A program made the translations under genes and the position numbers. The notes beneath the pieces are model-generated. The model was not told where the DNA came from. It made no database searches and saw only the letters and a program-made list of their open reading frames with translations. Below are positions 1 to 8,996 of a DNA stretch of 64,000 nucleotides, piece after piece. Each line of letters begins with the position of its first letter. Positions within the stretch are counted from its first letter, which is position 1. Source of the DNA: Roseococcus microcysteis (GTDB lineage Bacteria > Pseudomonadota > Alphaproteobacteria > Acetobacterales > Acetobacteraceae); assembly GCF_014764365.1 (NCBI RefSeq), contig NZ_CP061718.1, positions 3,736,501 to 3,800,500 of the forward strand, read 5' to 3'.

Positions 1-1028
1 CTCCTCGGCCAGGGGTTCCAGCCAGCGCAGCAGGGCGGGCGGCAGGCCCATGTCGCGCCCATTGCGCTGCGCGATCTCACGCGCGGCGGCCAGCAGGGGG
101 TCCTCGTCGCGCTCGCGGGGGGGAGGCGTTGGGCATACCAGCCCTCGCGCAGCCCATTCGCCGAGAAGACCACCCGCGCCGCACCCGAGGCACGCAGCAA
201 CCGGCGCATCACCACCGCGGCGAAGGGCAGGTCCGCCAGGCGCTTGCTGGGCGCGGCCGGCATCCGCTCCAGCGACTTGCGCGGCGCGTTCATGATGACG
301 CCCGCGAGGTCCCGTGCCTCCTCCCGCCGGATGGCGTAGTGGTGGACGATGTTGAGCGGATAGCCCGTCTGCACGATGTGGATGCGCGCCAGCGCCCGGA
401 AGGTGCCACCCACCAGGAACAGGTCCTTCAGCGGCGTGGCGCCCAGCCAGGGCACGGATTTCAGCTCGGCCTCCGCGATGGCACGGGCGCGGGTGGCATC
501 GCCCTCCGCCCGCTCGCCCAGGCGGATGGTGCCGATGGGGAGCGAGGCCGTGTCGGTGATGCGCCCCTGCGAGAGCCGCACCAGTTCGAGCGAACCCCCG
601 CCCAGGTCGCCCAGCACGCCATCGGCCATGGGCACGCCCAGCAGCAGGCCCTCGGCCGAGAGCCGGGCCTCCTCCTCGCCGGTGAGCACGTTGAGGCGCG
701 CGCCGGGCATGACGCGGGCCATCTCCTCCAGGAACTGCGCGCCGTTGGTGGCGTCGCGCACGGCGGCGGTGGCCATCACCTCCAGCGGTTCGGCGCCCAT
801 GCCGCGCGCCAGGGCGTGGTAGCGGCCGAGCACGGTGAGGGCCTGGGCGGCGGCGGCCTCGTTCAGTTCGCCGGTGGTGTGCAGACCACGGCCCAGCCCC
901 AGCACCGCCTTCTCATTGAAGATGACATGCGGGTTGCGGCTGAGCCCCTCATAGACCACCAGCCGCACCGAGTTGGAACCCAGGTCCACCACGCCGGTGC
1001 GGATGCGGGTGGTGATGTGCGAATCCAT
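1..1028 (-). CDS. ppx: Exopolyphosphatase, Ppx/GppA family (partial, with an apparent frameshift)
   Basis: Degrades inorganic polyphosphate from chain ends, or hydrolyses pppGpp; the two GppA-family activities cannot be separated by reading. The N-terminus carries the ASKHA phosphate-1 loop (VVDLGSNSVRLVVYEG), then EEEARLSAEG and a second glycine loop (GDLGGGSLELV). The ATG at 1028 lies 4 nt after the ppk stop, so this is the last visible gene of hdaA-ppk-ppx. After NGLREGWYAQRLPP the reading frame degrades into Pro/Ser/Arg-rich text. Adding one base in the G run at 117-123 restores a plausible family sequence (DEDPLLAAAREIAQRNG) to the window edge. The C-terminal part lies outside the window. 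Confidence 0.9.
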   Translation of the reverse strand, partial: MDSHITTRIRTGVVDLGSNSVRLVVYEGLSRNPHVIFNEKAVLGLGRGLHTTGELNEAAAAQALTVLGRYHALARGMGAEPLEVMATAAVRDATNGAQFLEEMARVMPGARLNVLTGEEEARLSAEGLLLGVPMADGVLGDLGGGSLELVRLSQGRITDTASLPIGTIRLGERAEGDATRARAIAEAELKSVPWLGATPLKDLFLVGGTFRALARIHIVQTGYPLNIVHHYAIRREEARDLAGVIMNAPRKSLERMPAAPSKRLADLPFAAVVMRRLLRASGAARVVFSANGLREGWYAQRLPPASATRTPCWPPRVRSRSAMGATWACRPPCCAGWNPWPR

Positions 1029-1032
1029 ACAG

Positions 1033-3212
1033 TCAGTCCTGATGCAGCCGGTCTTGTCGGGCGCGGCGGGAGGTGGCCGAGCGCACGGGCCGTGACAGCG
1101 CGCTGCCCCGGCCGGAGAGCGAGGGGTTGGTCATGAAGTATTCGTGCGCCGAGAATTGCCGCGGATCGGGCGCGCGGCGGCGCCAGGTGCCGTCGGGCTC
1201 CAGATCCCAGCTTTGCGCGGCGTCGCGCAGGTTCACCACCATGATCTGGTCCAGCACCTGGGCATGGACGGTGGCGTTCTCCACCGGGACCATGGTCTCG
1301 ACACGCCAATCCATGTTGCGCGCCATCCAGTCGGCGCTGGAGATGTACACACGCGCGCGGCGCGAGGGCATGCGGTGGCCGTTGCCGAAGGCATAGACGC
1401 GGCTGTGCTCAAGGAAACGGCCCACGATGGATTTCACCCGGATGTTGTCCGACAGGCCAGGAACGCCCGGACGCAGGCAACAGATGCCGCGCACCACGCA
1501 TTCCACATGCACGCCGGCCTTGGAGGCCCGATACAGCGCGTCAATGAGGTCGCGGTCCACCAAGCTGTTCATCTTGAGCCAGATGGTGGCGGGCTTGCCC
1601 TCGCGCGCGAAGGCGATCTCCTGCTCGATCAGGCCCATGAGCGTCGGGCGGATGGTGAGCGGCGCGAAGGCGAGCTTCTCCATCGCCTCGGGCCGCGCGT
1701 AGCCGGTCATGTAGTTGAACAGCTTGGCGGCATCGCGCGTCAGCGTGGGCTCGGCCGTGAAGTAGCTGAGGTCCGTGTAGATGCGCGCGGTGATGGGGTG
1801 GTAGTTGCCCGTGCCGAAATGGGCGTAGCTGCGCAACCCGCCCCCCTCGCGCCGCACCACCAGCGACACCTTGGCGTGGGTCTTCAGCTCCACGAAGCCG
1901 AAGACGACCTGCACCCCGGCCGCTTCCAGTTCCCGCGCGATGGAGATGTTGCGCTCCTCGTCGAAGCGGGCCTTCAGCTCCACCATGGCGGTGACGGATT
2001 TGCCGGCTTCGGCCGCCTCGATCAGGGCGCGGGCGATCGGGCTGTCGCGGCTGGTGCGGTAGAGGGTCTGCTTGATGGAGACGACGGAGGGGTCGCGCGC
2101 CGCCTGGCGGAGGAACTGCACCACCACGTCGAAGCTCTCATAGGGGTGGTGGACCACGATGTCCTTGGCGCGGATGGCGGCGAAGCAGTCGCCGCCGAAA
2201 TCCAGGATGCGCTCGGGGAAGCGGGGGTGTAGGGGGTGAAGAGCAGGTCCGGCCTATCGTCCACGATCATCTGCGAGAGGTCGGCCACGCCCAGCAGCCC
2301 GTTCACCGTGAAGATGCCGTCGCGGGCGGCGTCCAGCTCCTCCGCCACGAACTCGATCATGTCGGTGGGCATGCGCGCATCCACGGCCAGGCGGATGGCG
2401 CGGCCGCGGCGGCGGCGCTTCAGCGCGGTCTCGTAGGAACGGACGAGGTCCTCGGCCTCCTCCTCGAACTCCACGTCGGTGTCGCGGATCAGGCGGAACA
2501 GCCCGCGCTCGGCCACGATGAAGCCGGGGAAGAGGTGGTGCAGGTTCAACGTCACCACATCTTCCAGCAGCGCGAAGCGGATGCCCTCCTCGCCATTGGG
2601 CAGGCGGATGAAGCGGTCCACCTGGGGCGGCAGCGGGATCAGCGCGCGCATGGTCCCGCCATCCTCCTCGCGCACCAGCTTCAGCACCATGCACAGCGCC
2701 AGGTTGGAGATGAAGGGGAAGGGGTGCGCCGGGTCCACCGCCAACGGCGTCAGCACGGGGAAGACGCGGTCCTGGAAGAAGGCCTCCAGCCAGGCGATGT
2801 CCGGTTCGCTCAGCGCATCGGCATCCAGCAGCGTGACGCCGGCGGCGCGCAGCTGCTTGTGCAGCGTGGTCCAGGCCGTCTGCTGACCCTCGATCAGCTT
2901 CAGCGCCCGCTGGTGGATGGCCTGCAACTGCTGGGTGGGTGAGAGACCGTCGGGCGAGGGGGTGGTGACGTTCTCACGCTCCTGCCCCACCAGCCCGGCC
3001 ACGCGCACCGAATAGAATTCATCCAGGTTGGAGCCCGAGATGGCCACGAAGCGCAGCCGCTCCAGCAGCGGGTGCTGGGGGTTGGCGGCCTCCTCCAGCA
3101 CGCGGGTGTTGAAGTCGAGCCAGGACAGCTCGCGGTTGAAGAAGCGGCCGGGCTCCTGCGCGGGTTCGGGGGCGGGCGGGGCGATCTGGGGCAGGGTGAC
3201 GGCGCTGGGCAT
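1033..3212 (-). CDS. ppk: Polyphosphate kinase 1 (apparent frameshift)
   Basis: Reversibly polymerises the ATP gamma-phosphate into polyphosphate. The N-terminal domain has [19 protein letters not shown] and [16 protein letters not shown], typical of PPK1. The C-terminal half has [26 protein letters not shown] and [11 protein letters not shown], which carries the autophosphorylated histidine. The two halves are in different frames. The join is the G run at 2223-2227: adding one base reads FTPYTP straight into [18 protein letters not shown], as in the family. Repaired length is about 726 residues, normal for PPK1. The ATG at 3212 was chosen because MPSAVTLPQ leads directly into the conserved N-terminus; a longer in-frame extension only overlaps hdaA. 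Confidence 0.93.
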
Positions 3213-3222
3213 GGGCGGCAAC

Positions 3223-3935
3223 CTACAGCAACCGGGCATGGTCGCGCAGGTGGTCCGGCGGCGCTGTCTCAAAACCATCATCATCATCGAGCATGGGCGC
3301 AAGGGCGGCCAAAGCGGAGCGCAGCGTGGGCCGGGCATGGGTGCCGAGCGTGGCCCTGTCGAGCCGCGCCACGGCCTCCTCCATCGCGGCCGCGCTGCGC
3401 GGCAGGTGCAGCCGCAGCCGCGCGCCCAGCCCCGGGTCGAGGAACAGCTGCCGGTCGGCAAGGTGCTTGGCGAAAAGCGCGTCCAGCAGGGCGTCGGAGG
3501 GTTCGTTGGTCATCGCGACCGCCGTGGCGGCGAGGCGCGAGCGCAGATCGGGCAGCGCCACACCCCAGCGCGAGGGCGCGGCGCGACCGGCCATCAGCAA
3601 GGGCAGGCCGGCCTCGGCGCAGGCGTTGATCAGGTGGAACAGGGACGCCTCCTCGCCCAGGGCATCGGCCATGTCCAGCGCGATGCCGCGGGTGGGCGCC
3701 TCGGGCAGGCCGCGCAGGGCCGGTCCCTCGCGCAGCTCCCAGCCATGGGCGGCCGCCATCATGTGCAGCAGGTGGGTCTTGCCGGTACCGGGGGGCCGGC
3801 CAGCAGCAGCCGCCCATGCGGCCAGCGGTCGGGCTCGGACAGCCAGCGCAGCGCCTCCTCGTTGCTGGCGTCGGCGATGAAGTCGGCGGCGGCGAAAGAG
3901 GGGGCGAGTTCCAGGGGCAGGGCGAGCTGGATCAC
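3223..3935 (-). CDS. hdaA: DnaA-related replication inactivator HdaA (apparent frameshift)
   Basis: Hda-type AAA+ protein. With the beta clamp it stimulates ATP hydrolysis by DnaA to prevent re-initiation. The start IQLALPLEL contains a QLxLPL-like clamp-binding motif. Next come a Walker A loop GPPGTGKTHLL near residue 47, the sensor segment MTNEPSDALLDALFAKHLADRQLFL, and no DnaA domain IV. About 237 residues after repair is the family size. The first 47 residues are in another frame; the break is the G run at 3790-3795, one base short. The GTG start at 3935 overlaps the stop of the upstream permease (GTGA). Order hdaA-ppk-ppx is common in alphaproteobacteria. Confidence 0.88.
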
Positions 3936-5089
3936 GGCCCATCCCCCGGCCGCGGCGGGTCGAGATAGACCGGGCTGTCCAGGTAGCGGCGCAGCCAGTA
4001 GCGCGCCAGCACGCCCACCGCGGCGGCGATGGGCACGGCCAGCAGCACGCCCAGGAAGCCGAAGGCCACGCCGCCCGCGAACAGGGCGAAGATCACCCAG
4101 ACGGCATGCAGCTCCACCCTGTCGCCCAGCAGGCGGGGGTAGATGACATAGCCTTCCAGCACTTGGCCGAGCACGAAGATGCCCACCACCAGGATCACGC
4201 CGTTCCAGTCGCCCCATTGCCCGATGGCCAGCAGCACGGAAAGCGCGAAGCCGGTGAGCGATCCCACATAGGGAATGAAGGAGAGCAGGCCCGAGACGAG
4301 GCCCACCATCAGCCCCAGCTCCAGCCCCACGGCCGAAAGGGTGATGGCGTAGAAGGCCCCCAGCGCCAGGCAGCACAGCAGCTGGCCGCGCAGCCAGGCG
4401 GACAGCACCCGGTCCACGTCGCGCGCCAGCTGCAGCACGGTGGGGGCGGAGCGCCGGGGCAGCCAGCGTTCCAGCCTTCCCATGATGCCCGGCCAGTCGC
4501 GCAGCAGATAGAAGCTGACCACCGGCGTCACCACCGCCAGGGTGAAGACGTGGAACAGCGCCATGCCCTGGCCCAGCAGCCGCGTGGCCGAGGTGCCGAG
4601 CCAGCCCACCATGGTCCCCGCCTGGCTGATGATGAGTTCGCGCAGCCGCGCATCCACCATCTCGGGCCCGGCCGCTTCCTCCAGCGCCAGCAGGAAGTCG
4701 CGCAGGGCCGCGTTGATGGTGGCGATGTAGCCGGGCAGGCGCGTCAGCAGCACGCCGATCTGCGCCAGGATGAGGGGGTAGAGCAGCAGCACCGCCAGCA
4801 GCCCCAGCAGCAGCAGCATCGTGACCAGCAGGATGGCCGAAAGCCAGCGCGGCATGCCCAGCCGCGCCATGCGGCTGGCCAGGGGGTCGAGGAAATAGGC
4901 GATGCAGGCGGCCAGCACGAAGGGCGTCAGGATGGCCGAGAACATCCACAGCCCCAGCAGCAGCGCGAGGCCCACCCCCGCCAGCAGCGCCAGGCGCTGG
5001 CGGCGGCTCGGGCCCGTGGGCGGCACGCGGCCCCGTCCGGGTGGCGGGGCGGGAAGGGGCGGCAGGCGCGTCACCATGTCGGGCGGCAT
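3932..5089 (-). CDS. AI-2E family transporter (PerM/YdiK-like inner membrane permease)
   Basis: A 385-residue multi-pass membrane protein. A proline-rich cytosolic start (about 30 residues) is followed by paired hydrophobic helices (LALLAGVGLALLLGLWMFSA and beyond), a long periplasmic or amphipathic middle, and a C-terminal helix cluster with the family hallmark GLLSFIPYVGSLTGF. Members include AI-2 exporters and Na+/H+ antiporters; the substrate here cannot be inferred. The ATG shares one base with the stop of the phosphatidyltransferase upstream, and its own stop overlaps the hdaA start, so it is translationally coupled on both sides. Confidence 0.88.
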   Translation of the reverse strand: MPPDMVTRLPPLPAPPPGRGRVPPTGPSRRQRLALLAGVGLALLLGLWMFSAILTPFVLAACIAYFLDPLASRMARLGMPRWLSAILLVTMLLLLGLLAVLLLYPLILAQIGVLLTRLPGYIATINAALRDFLLALEEAAGPEMVDARLRELIISQAGTMVGWLGTSATRLLGQGMALFHVFTLAVVTPVVSFYLLRDWPGIMGRLERWLPRRSAPTVLQLARDVDRVLSAWLRGQLLCCLALGAFYAITLSAVGLELGLMVGLVSGLLSFIPYVGSLTGFALSVLLAIGQWGDWNGVILVVGIFVLGQVLEGYVIYPRLLGDRVELHAVWVIFALFAGGVAFGFLGVLLAVPIAAAVGVLARYWLRRYLDSPVYLDPPRPGDGP

Positions 5090-5697
5090 CAGCCGAGGCC
5101 CTTCAGGCGCCGCGCGGCGCCGATCACATAGGCGATGCCGGAGGCCAGCGTCGTGGCCGCGACCAGCCAGATCAGCACCTCCAGCGCCAGCGGCATGGCG
5201 GGGCCCAAGCCCGCCGTGAACAGCGCCAGCGCCGCGAGGCCGATCTGCAGCGCGGTGTTCACCTTGGAAACCAGGATAGGCTGTATCACGGGCCGCTGCC
5301 CCACCATCCAGAGCAGCAGCAGCCCGCCCACGATCAGCACGTCGCGGAACACCACCAGGATGGCCAGCCAGTCGGGCAGCACCTGGATGGCGGCCAGCGT
5401 CACATAGACCGAGACCAGCAGCGCCTTGTCCGCCACCGGATCGAGCAGCGCGCCGATCTGCGAACGCGCGTTCAGCACCCGCGCGAGCCAGCCATCCAGC
5501 GCATCCGACAGCCCCGCCGCCATGAAAACGAGGAAGGCGAGGTCCAGCCGCTTCTGCAGGATCAGCCAGATGGTGGCCGGCACGGCCAGCAGCCGCACGA
5601 AGGTGATGATGTTGGGAAGCGTCAGCAGGTCATGCGTGGGGCCCGGCGCGGGCGCGCCGGGTGGGGTCGAGCCGGGGTCAGGCTCACCTGCCGCCAA
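5089..5697 (-). CDS. pgsA: CDP-alcohol phosphatidyltransferase, probably phosphatidylglycerophosphate synthase
   Basis: Transfers a phosphatidyl group from CDP-diacylglycerol to a small alcohol at the inner membrane. The signature D-x2-D-G-x2-A-R-x8-G-x3-D-x3-D is complete: D65, D68, G69, A72, R73, G82, D86 and D90. Several hydrophobic helices follow. The substrate is most likely glycerol-3-phosphate: the TLPNIITFVRLLAVP start is PgsA-like, and pgpA, the next enzyme of that pathway, is also in this window. Phosphatidylserine or phosphatidylcholine synthases share the motif. The first 20 residues are Pro/Gly-rich and the true start could be later. It overlaps the DUF2066-like gene by 14 nt. 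Confidence 0.82.
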   Translation of the reverse strand: MAAGEPDPGSTPPGAPAPGPTHDLLTLPNIITFVRLLAVPATIWLILQKRLDLAFLVFMAAGLSDALDGWLARVLNARSQIGALLDPVADKALLVSVYVTLAAIQVLPDWLAILVVFRDVLIVGGLLLLWMVGQRPVIQPILVSKVNTALQIGLAALALFTAGLGPAMPLALEVLIWLVAATTLASGIAYVIGAARRLKGLG

Positions 5698-6361
5698 GGC
5701 CCACCTGCCAGACCGGCCCGCCGCTGTCCACGAAGAGACCCATGGCCGAGAGGCTGGAAGCGGCCTCGGCGGGCAGGCTGCGCAGCCCCAGCCGCACCCG
5801 CGCCGTGTCCATGTTCATGGCCAGCACCTCGACGCTGACCACGCTGCCGGACTGCATCAGGCGCCGCCGCAGTTCGAGCCAGGCGGGCAGGGAGCCCAGC
5901 ACGGCCTCGGCCTCGATGGTGGAGGTCGCCGCCATCGGAATGTTGAGGGCGAGGCCGCCGGTGCCAGGCGCCGGGCCTCCCGCCATGCCGCCGCCCACGG
6001 ACCGGCCCAGCGCCGCGCTGACGGCGCCCGGCGAGAACTGCACCGTCACGCGCCCGATATAGCGGGTGGCGGTGGTGCGCTCCTCCTCGATGATGATCGC
6101 GGCCACCATGGATTCCAGCTGGGAGGCCGGCGGCGCCGCACGCGATTCGCCCAGCGCCTCGGCCATGCGCTGGAAGGCGATGCGCGCGGCGGAGGCCTGC
6201 GCCAGCTCCCGCGCCGCCACCGCATTGGCGGCCGTGGCCTCGGCCGGCACGCCACGTTGCACCAGGGGGTTGTCCTGCGCCGCCAGGGGGAGGCAAAAGA
6301 CGGCCGTGAGCATGAGGCCGAGCAGGCCGCGCCGCAGCGCCGCCCTCATCCGGGCGGGCAT
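5684..6361 (-). CDS. DUF2066-like exported protein
   Basis: A secreted or periplasmic protein of unknown function, about 225 residues. The N-terminus MPARMRAALRRGLLGLMLTA has positive charges and a hydrophobic core ending at an LAAQ-like cleavage site, a clear Sec signal peptide. The mature part begins with an alanine-rich helix (AARELAQASAARIAFQRMAEAL) and continues with short beta-rich segments, which resembles DUF2066 proteins found beside purM in proteobacteria. Family assignment is by resemblance and context only. The ATG at 6361 was chosen to place the signal peptide at the start; 6349 is also possible. Confidence 0.6.
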   Translation of the reverse strand: MPARMRAALRRGLLGLMLTAVFCLPLAAQDNPLVQRGVPAEATAANAVAARELAQASAARIAFQRMAEALGESRAAPPASQLESMVAAIIIEEERTTATRYIGRVTVQFSPGAVSAALGRSVGGGMAGGPAPGTGGLALNIPMAATSTIEAEAVLGSLPAWLELRRRLMQSGSVVSVEVLAMNMDTARVRLGLRSLPAEAASSLSAMGLFVDSGGPVWQVGLGGR

Positions 6362-6462
6362 GGTCGCGGCCCGCGCGGTCGTCCTGTATCCTGCATCCAA
6401 GGCGGCTGTCCTCCTGACCGGGGTGCATCGCACCGTGTTGACTTAGCCCATCGGAGGCGACC

Positions 6463-7545
6463 CTGAACAGTTCGCACGACAAAGACCCGACCCCCAATGG
6501 GCTGACCTATGCGCAGGCCGGCGTGGATATCGAAGCCGGCGACGCGCTGGTGGAACGCATCAAACCCCTCGCGCGTTCCACGGATCGTGCGGGAACCATG
6601 GGTGGCCTGGGCGGCTTCGGCGCCCTGTTCGACCTGAAGGCGGCCGGCTTCACCGACCCCGTGCTGGTCAGCGCCACCGATGGGGTGGGCACCAAGCTGC
6701 GCCTGGCCATCGAGGCCGGGCGGCATGGCGAGGTGGGGGTGGACCTCGTCGCCATGTGCGTGAACGACCTGGTGGTGCAGGGCGCGGAACCGCTGTTCTT
6801 CCTGGACTATTTTGCCACCGGCAAGCTGGAGGTGGCGCACGCGGCCGAGGTGGTCTCGGGCATCGCCGAGGGCTGCCGCCAGGCCGGCTGTGCCCTGGTG
6901 GGCGGTGAGACGGCCGAGATGCCCGGCATGTACCATGGCGGCGACTATGATTTGGCCGGCTTCGCTGTCGGCGCGGCCGAGCGTGGCGCGCTGCTTCCGC
7001 GCGAGGTGGGCCCGGGCGATGTGCTGGTCGGCCTGTCCAGTTCCGGGGTGCATTCCAACGGCTTCTCGCTGGTCCGGCGCATCCTGGAGGCGAGCGGCGC
7101 GCGGCTGGACGCCGAGGCGCCCTTCGCCCCCGGCAAGACCCTGGCCGAAGCGCTGCTGGCCCCCACCCGCATCTATGTGAAGCCGCTGCTGGAACTGCAC
7201 CGGGCCGGCATGCTGAAGGCCGCCGCCCACATCACGGGCGGGGGCCTGCCGGGCAACCTGCCCCGCGTGCTGCCCGAGGGTGTGCGGGCCGTGCTGGACG
7301 CCGGCGCCTGGACGCCGCCACCCGTCTTCCCCTGGCTGGCCCGCGCCGGCGGCGTGGCCGAGGCCGAGATGCTGCGCGTCTTCAATTGCGGGATCGGCAT
7401 GGTGATCGTGGTCGCGGCCGAGCGCGCCGATGAGGCCGTGGCACGGCTCAACGCGGCCGGCGAGACCGCCCAGCGCATCGGCACCATCGAGGCCGGCGGC
7501 GGCGAGGAAGCCGAGGTGGTGATGCGGGGCCGCCTGTTTTCATGA
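6463..7545 (+). CDS. purM: Phosphoribosylformylglycinamidine cyclo-ligase (AIR synthetase), probable CUG start
   Basis: ATP-dependent closure of FGAM to AIR, step five of purine synthesis. Family segments are [68 protein letters not shown] and [14 protein letters not shown], and [13 protein letters not shown] near the C-terminus. No in-frame ATG precedes the conserved [17 protein letters not shown] at 6463 has a GGAGG Shine-Dalgarno at 6453-6457 with 5 nt spacing and gives 360 residues. The alternative GTG at 6523 would remove the conserved TYAQAG segment and has no good ribosome site. The stop overlaps purN (ATGA). Confidence 0.93.
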   Translation: MNSSHDKDPTPNGLTYAQAGVDIEAGDALVERIKPLARSTDRAGTMGGLGGFGALFDLKAAGFTDPVLVSATDGVGTKLRLAIEAGRHGEVGVDLVAMCVNDLVVQGAEPLFFLDYFATGKLEVAHAAEVVSGIAEGCRQAGCALVGGETAEMPGMYHGGDYDLAGFAVGAAERGALLPREVGPGDVLVGLSSSGVHSNGFSLVRRILEASGARLDAEAPFAPGKTLAEALLAPTRIYVKPLLELHRAGMLKAAAHITGGGLPGNLPRVLPEGVRAVLDAGAWTPPPVFPWLARAGGVAEAEMLRVFNCGIGMVIVVAAERADEAVARLNAAGETAQRIGTIEAGGGEEAEVVMRGRLFS

Positions 7546-8222
7546 CGCGGCCCAAGGTCGCGGTCCTGATTTCGGGCCGCGGGTCGAACATGGCGGCGCT
7601 GCTGGAGGCGGCGGCCGCGCCTGATTATCCGGCTGAGATCGCCCTCGTCCTCTCCAACCGAGCCGATGCGGCGGGCTTGGCCCATGCCGCCGGTCGGGGC
7701 GTGGCCACCGCCCTGGTCGAAAGCCGCGGCCGGACGCGGGAGGCGTTCGAGGCAGCGCTCCAGGCCGAACTTTCCGCCCATGGCATCAAGCTGGTCGCGC
7801 TGGCGGGCTTCATGCGGGTGCTGACCGAGGGCTTCGTCCGCGCCTGGGAGGGGCGGATGGTGAACATCCACCCCTCGCTGCTGCCCGCTTTTCCGGGGCT
7901 GGACACCCATGCGCGGGCGCTGGCCGCCGGGGTGCGGCTGCATGGCTGCACCGTTCACCTGGTCACACCCGGGGTGGATGAGGGGCCCATCATCGCCCAG
8001 GCCGCCGTGCCGGTGCTGCCCGAGGATACCGAAGCGGAACTGGCCGCCCGGGTCCTGGCCGAGGAACACCGGCTCTACCCGGCGGCGCTGGCCTGGCTGG
8101 CCTCCGGACGGGTGCGGCTGGAGGGCGGGCGCGTGGTGGGAACGCTCCGGGCCGCGACGGGGGCCTTGATCAACCCCTTGCCCGGATACGCGCCGCTTCC
8201 TACACATCGCGCCAAGGATTGA
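7542..8222 (+). CDS. purN: Phosphoribosylglycinamide formyltransferase, folate-dependent
   Basis: Transfers the formyl group of 10-formyl-THF to GAR, step three of purine synthesis. [20 protein letters not shown] is the substrate-binding start. [22 protein letters not shown] and [22 protein letters not shown] supply the catalytic Asn-His-Asp triad. At 226 residues it is slightly longer than the E. coli enzyme, with an extra tail ([19 protein letters not shown]). It overlaps purM by 4 nt, the usual purMN coupling. Confidence 0.95.
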   Translation: MTRPKVAVLISGRGSNMAALLEAAAAPDYPAEIALVLSNRADAAGLAHAAGRGVATALVESRGRTREAFEAALQAELSAHGIKLVALAGFMRVLTEGFVRAWEGRMVNIHPSLLPAFPGLDTHARALAAGVRLHGCTVHLVTPGVDEGPIIAQAAVPVLPEDTEAELAARVLAEEHRLYPAALAWLASGRVRLEGGRVVGTLRAATGALINPLPGYAPLPTHRAKD

Positions 8223-8235
8223 GGAGAGCCCTGAG

Positions 8236-8394
8236 ATGGCCCAGCAGCACCATGAGATCGAGTTCGTCGAAGTGAAGGCCGAGGACATCATGTCCGAGCG
8301 CCAGGGCATCTATGACGCCTTCATGGCGTCCATCCCCTGGGCCGTGGGCGCGACCGCGGTGATCCTGGTGCTGATCTACCTGATCTGGGGCTGA
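8236..8394 (+). CDS. aa3-type cytochrome c oxidase subunit IV-like small membrane protein
   Basis: A 52-residue protein: about 32 polar residues (HHEIEFVEVKAEDIMSERQ) then one transmembrane helix (PWAVGATAVILVLIYLIWG) ending the protein. This is the layout of the small bacterial aa3 oxidase subunit IV (COX4_pro_2 type), which packs on the outside of subunits I and III. GAGGAG lies about 10 nt upstream of the ATG. No other oxidase gene is nearby, so it is an orphan subunit here. The family call rests on size, topology and the EFVEV...IMSERQ-like segment. Confidence 0.65.
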   Translation: MAQQHHEIEFVEVKAEDIMSERQGIYDAFMASIPWAVGATAVILVLIYLIWG

Positions 8395-8408
8395 GCCCCG
8401 AAGCGTCA

Positions 8409-8430
8409 GGGGGGCGGTCACCCGCCCCCC
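8409..8430. terminator. GC-only hairpin between convergent genes
   Basis: A 9-bp perfect stem (GGGGGGCGG at 8409-8417 pairing with CCGCCCCCC at 8422-8430) with a TCAC loop lies between the stop of the oxidase subunit and the stop of ndk, which converge. Neither strand has a U-tract after it. It probably acts as a bidirectional 3'-end or RNA-stabilising hairpin rather than a classical intrinsic terminator. Confidence 0.45.
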
Positions 8431-8438
8431 GATCTCGT

Positions 8439-8861
8439 TCAGCCGACGATTTCGCTGCCGGCGAAGAAGTAGGCGATCTCGATGGCCGCGTTCTCGGCGC
8501 TGTCGCTGCCATGGACGCTGTTGGCCTCGATGCTCTCGGCGAACATCTTGCGGATGGTGCCCTCGGCGGCGTTGGCCGGGTTGGTGGCGCCCATCAGCTC
8601 GCGGTTCTTGGCCACGGCGTTCTCGCCTTCCAGCACCTGCACGACCACGGGGCCCGAGGTCATGAAGGACACCAGCTCGCCATAGAAGGGGCGGGCGGCG
8701 TGGACTTCGTAGAACTTCTTGGCCTGCGCCTCCGTCATGTGGATGCGCTTCTGCGCCACGATGCGCAGGCCATTCTCCTCGAACACGGCGTTGATCTTGC
8801 CGGTGAGGTTCCGGCGCGTGGCGTCGGGCTTGAGGATGCTGAAGGTACGTTCAATGGCCAT
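8439..8861 (-). CDS. ndk: Nucleoside diphosphate kinase
   Basis: Equilibrates nucleoside di- and triphosphates through a phosphohistidine intermediate. The 140-residue protein begins [19 protein letters not shown] and contains the active-site segment NSVHGSDS with the catalytic histidine at residue 117; [15 protein letters not shown] is also canonical. The ATG at 8861 was chosen over upstream in-frame codons because the Ndk fold starts there and the predicted promoter lies about 38 nt upstream. Confidence 0.97.
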   Translation of the reverse strand: MAIERTFSILKPDATRRNLTGKINAVFEENGLRIVAQKRIHMTEAQAKKFYEVHAARPFYGELVSFMTSGPVVVQVLEGENAVAKNRELMGATNPANAAEGTIRKMFAESIEANSVHGSDSAENAAIEIAYFFAGSEIVG

Positions 8862-8898
8862 GGGGTTATTCCTGCCGTTGGGAGTGGCGCTGGCCGGG

Positions 8899-8927
8899 CG
8901 GATAGGGGCAGGCCGCCCCGCGCGCAA
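8899..8927 (-). promoter_or_regulatory. Putative sigma-70 promoter of ndk
   Basis: On the minus strand TTGCGC (8922-8927) and TATCCG (8899-8904) are separated by 17 nt. Both hexamers match preferences seen in alphaproteobacterial housekeeping promoters. The predicted start near 8892 leaves a 5' UTR of about 30 nt before the ndk ATG. Confidence 0.5.
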
Positions 8928-8959
8928 GCCCTCAGCCCTTTATTCCCCGCGCGGACGCG

Positions 8960-8989
8960 CTGACGGCGGGGCGCACCCCGCGCTATAAC
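8960..8989 (+). promoter_or_regulatory. Putative promoter giving a leaderless ABC-F transcript
   Basis: CTGACG (8960-8965), an 18-nt spacer and TATAAC (8984-8989) precede the ATG at 8997 by 7 nt, so the expected first transcribed base is at or next to the A of the ATG. The sequence directly before the ATG (CCCCGCGC) has no Shine-Dalgarno, which fits a leaderless mRNA. Confidence 0.5.
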
Positions 8990-8996
8990 CCCGCGC

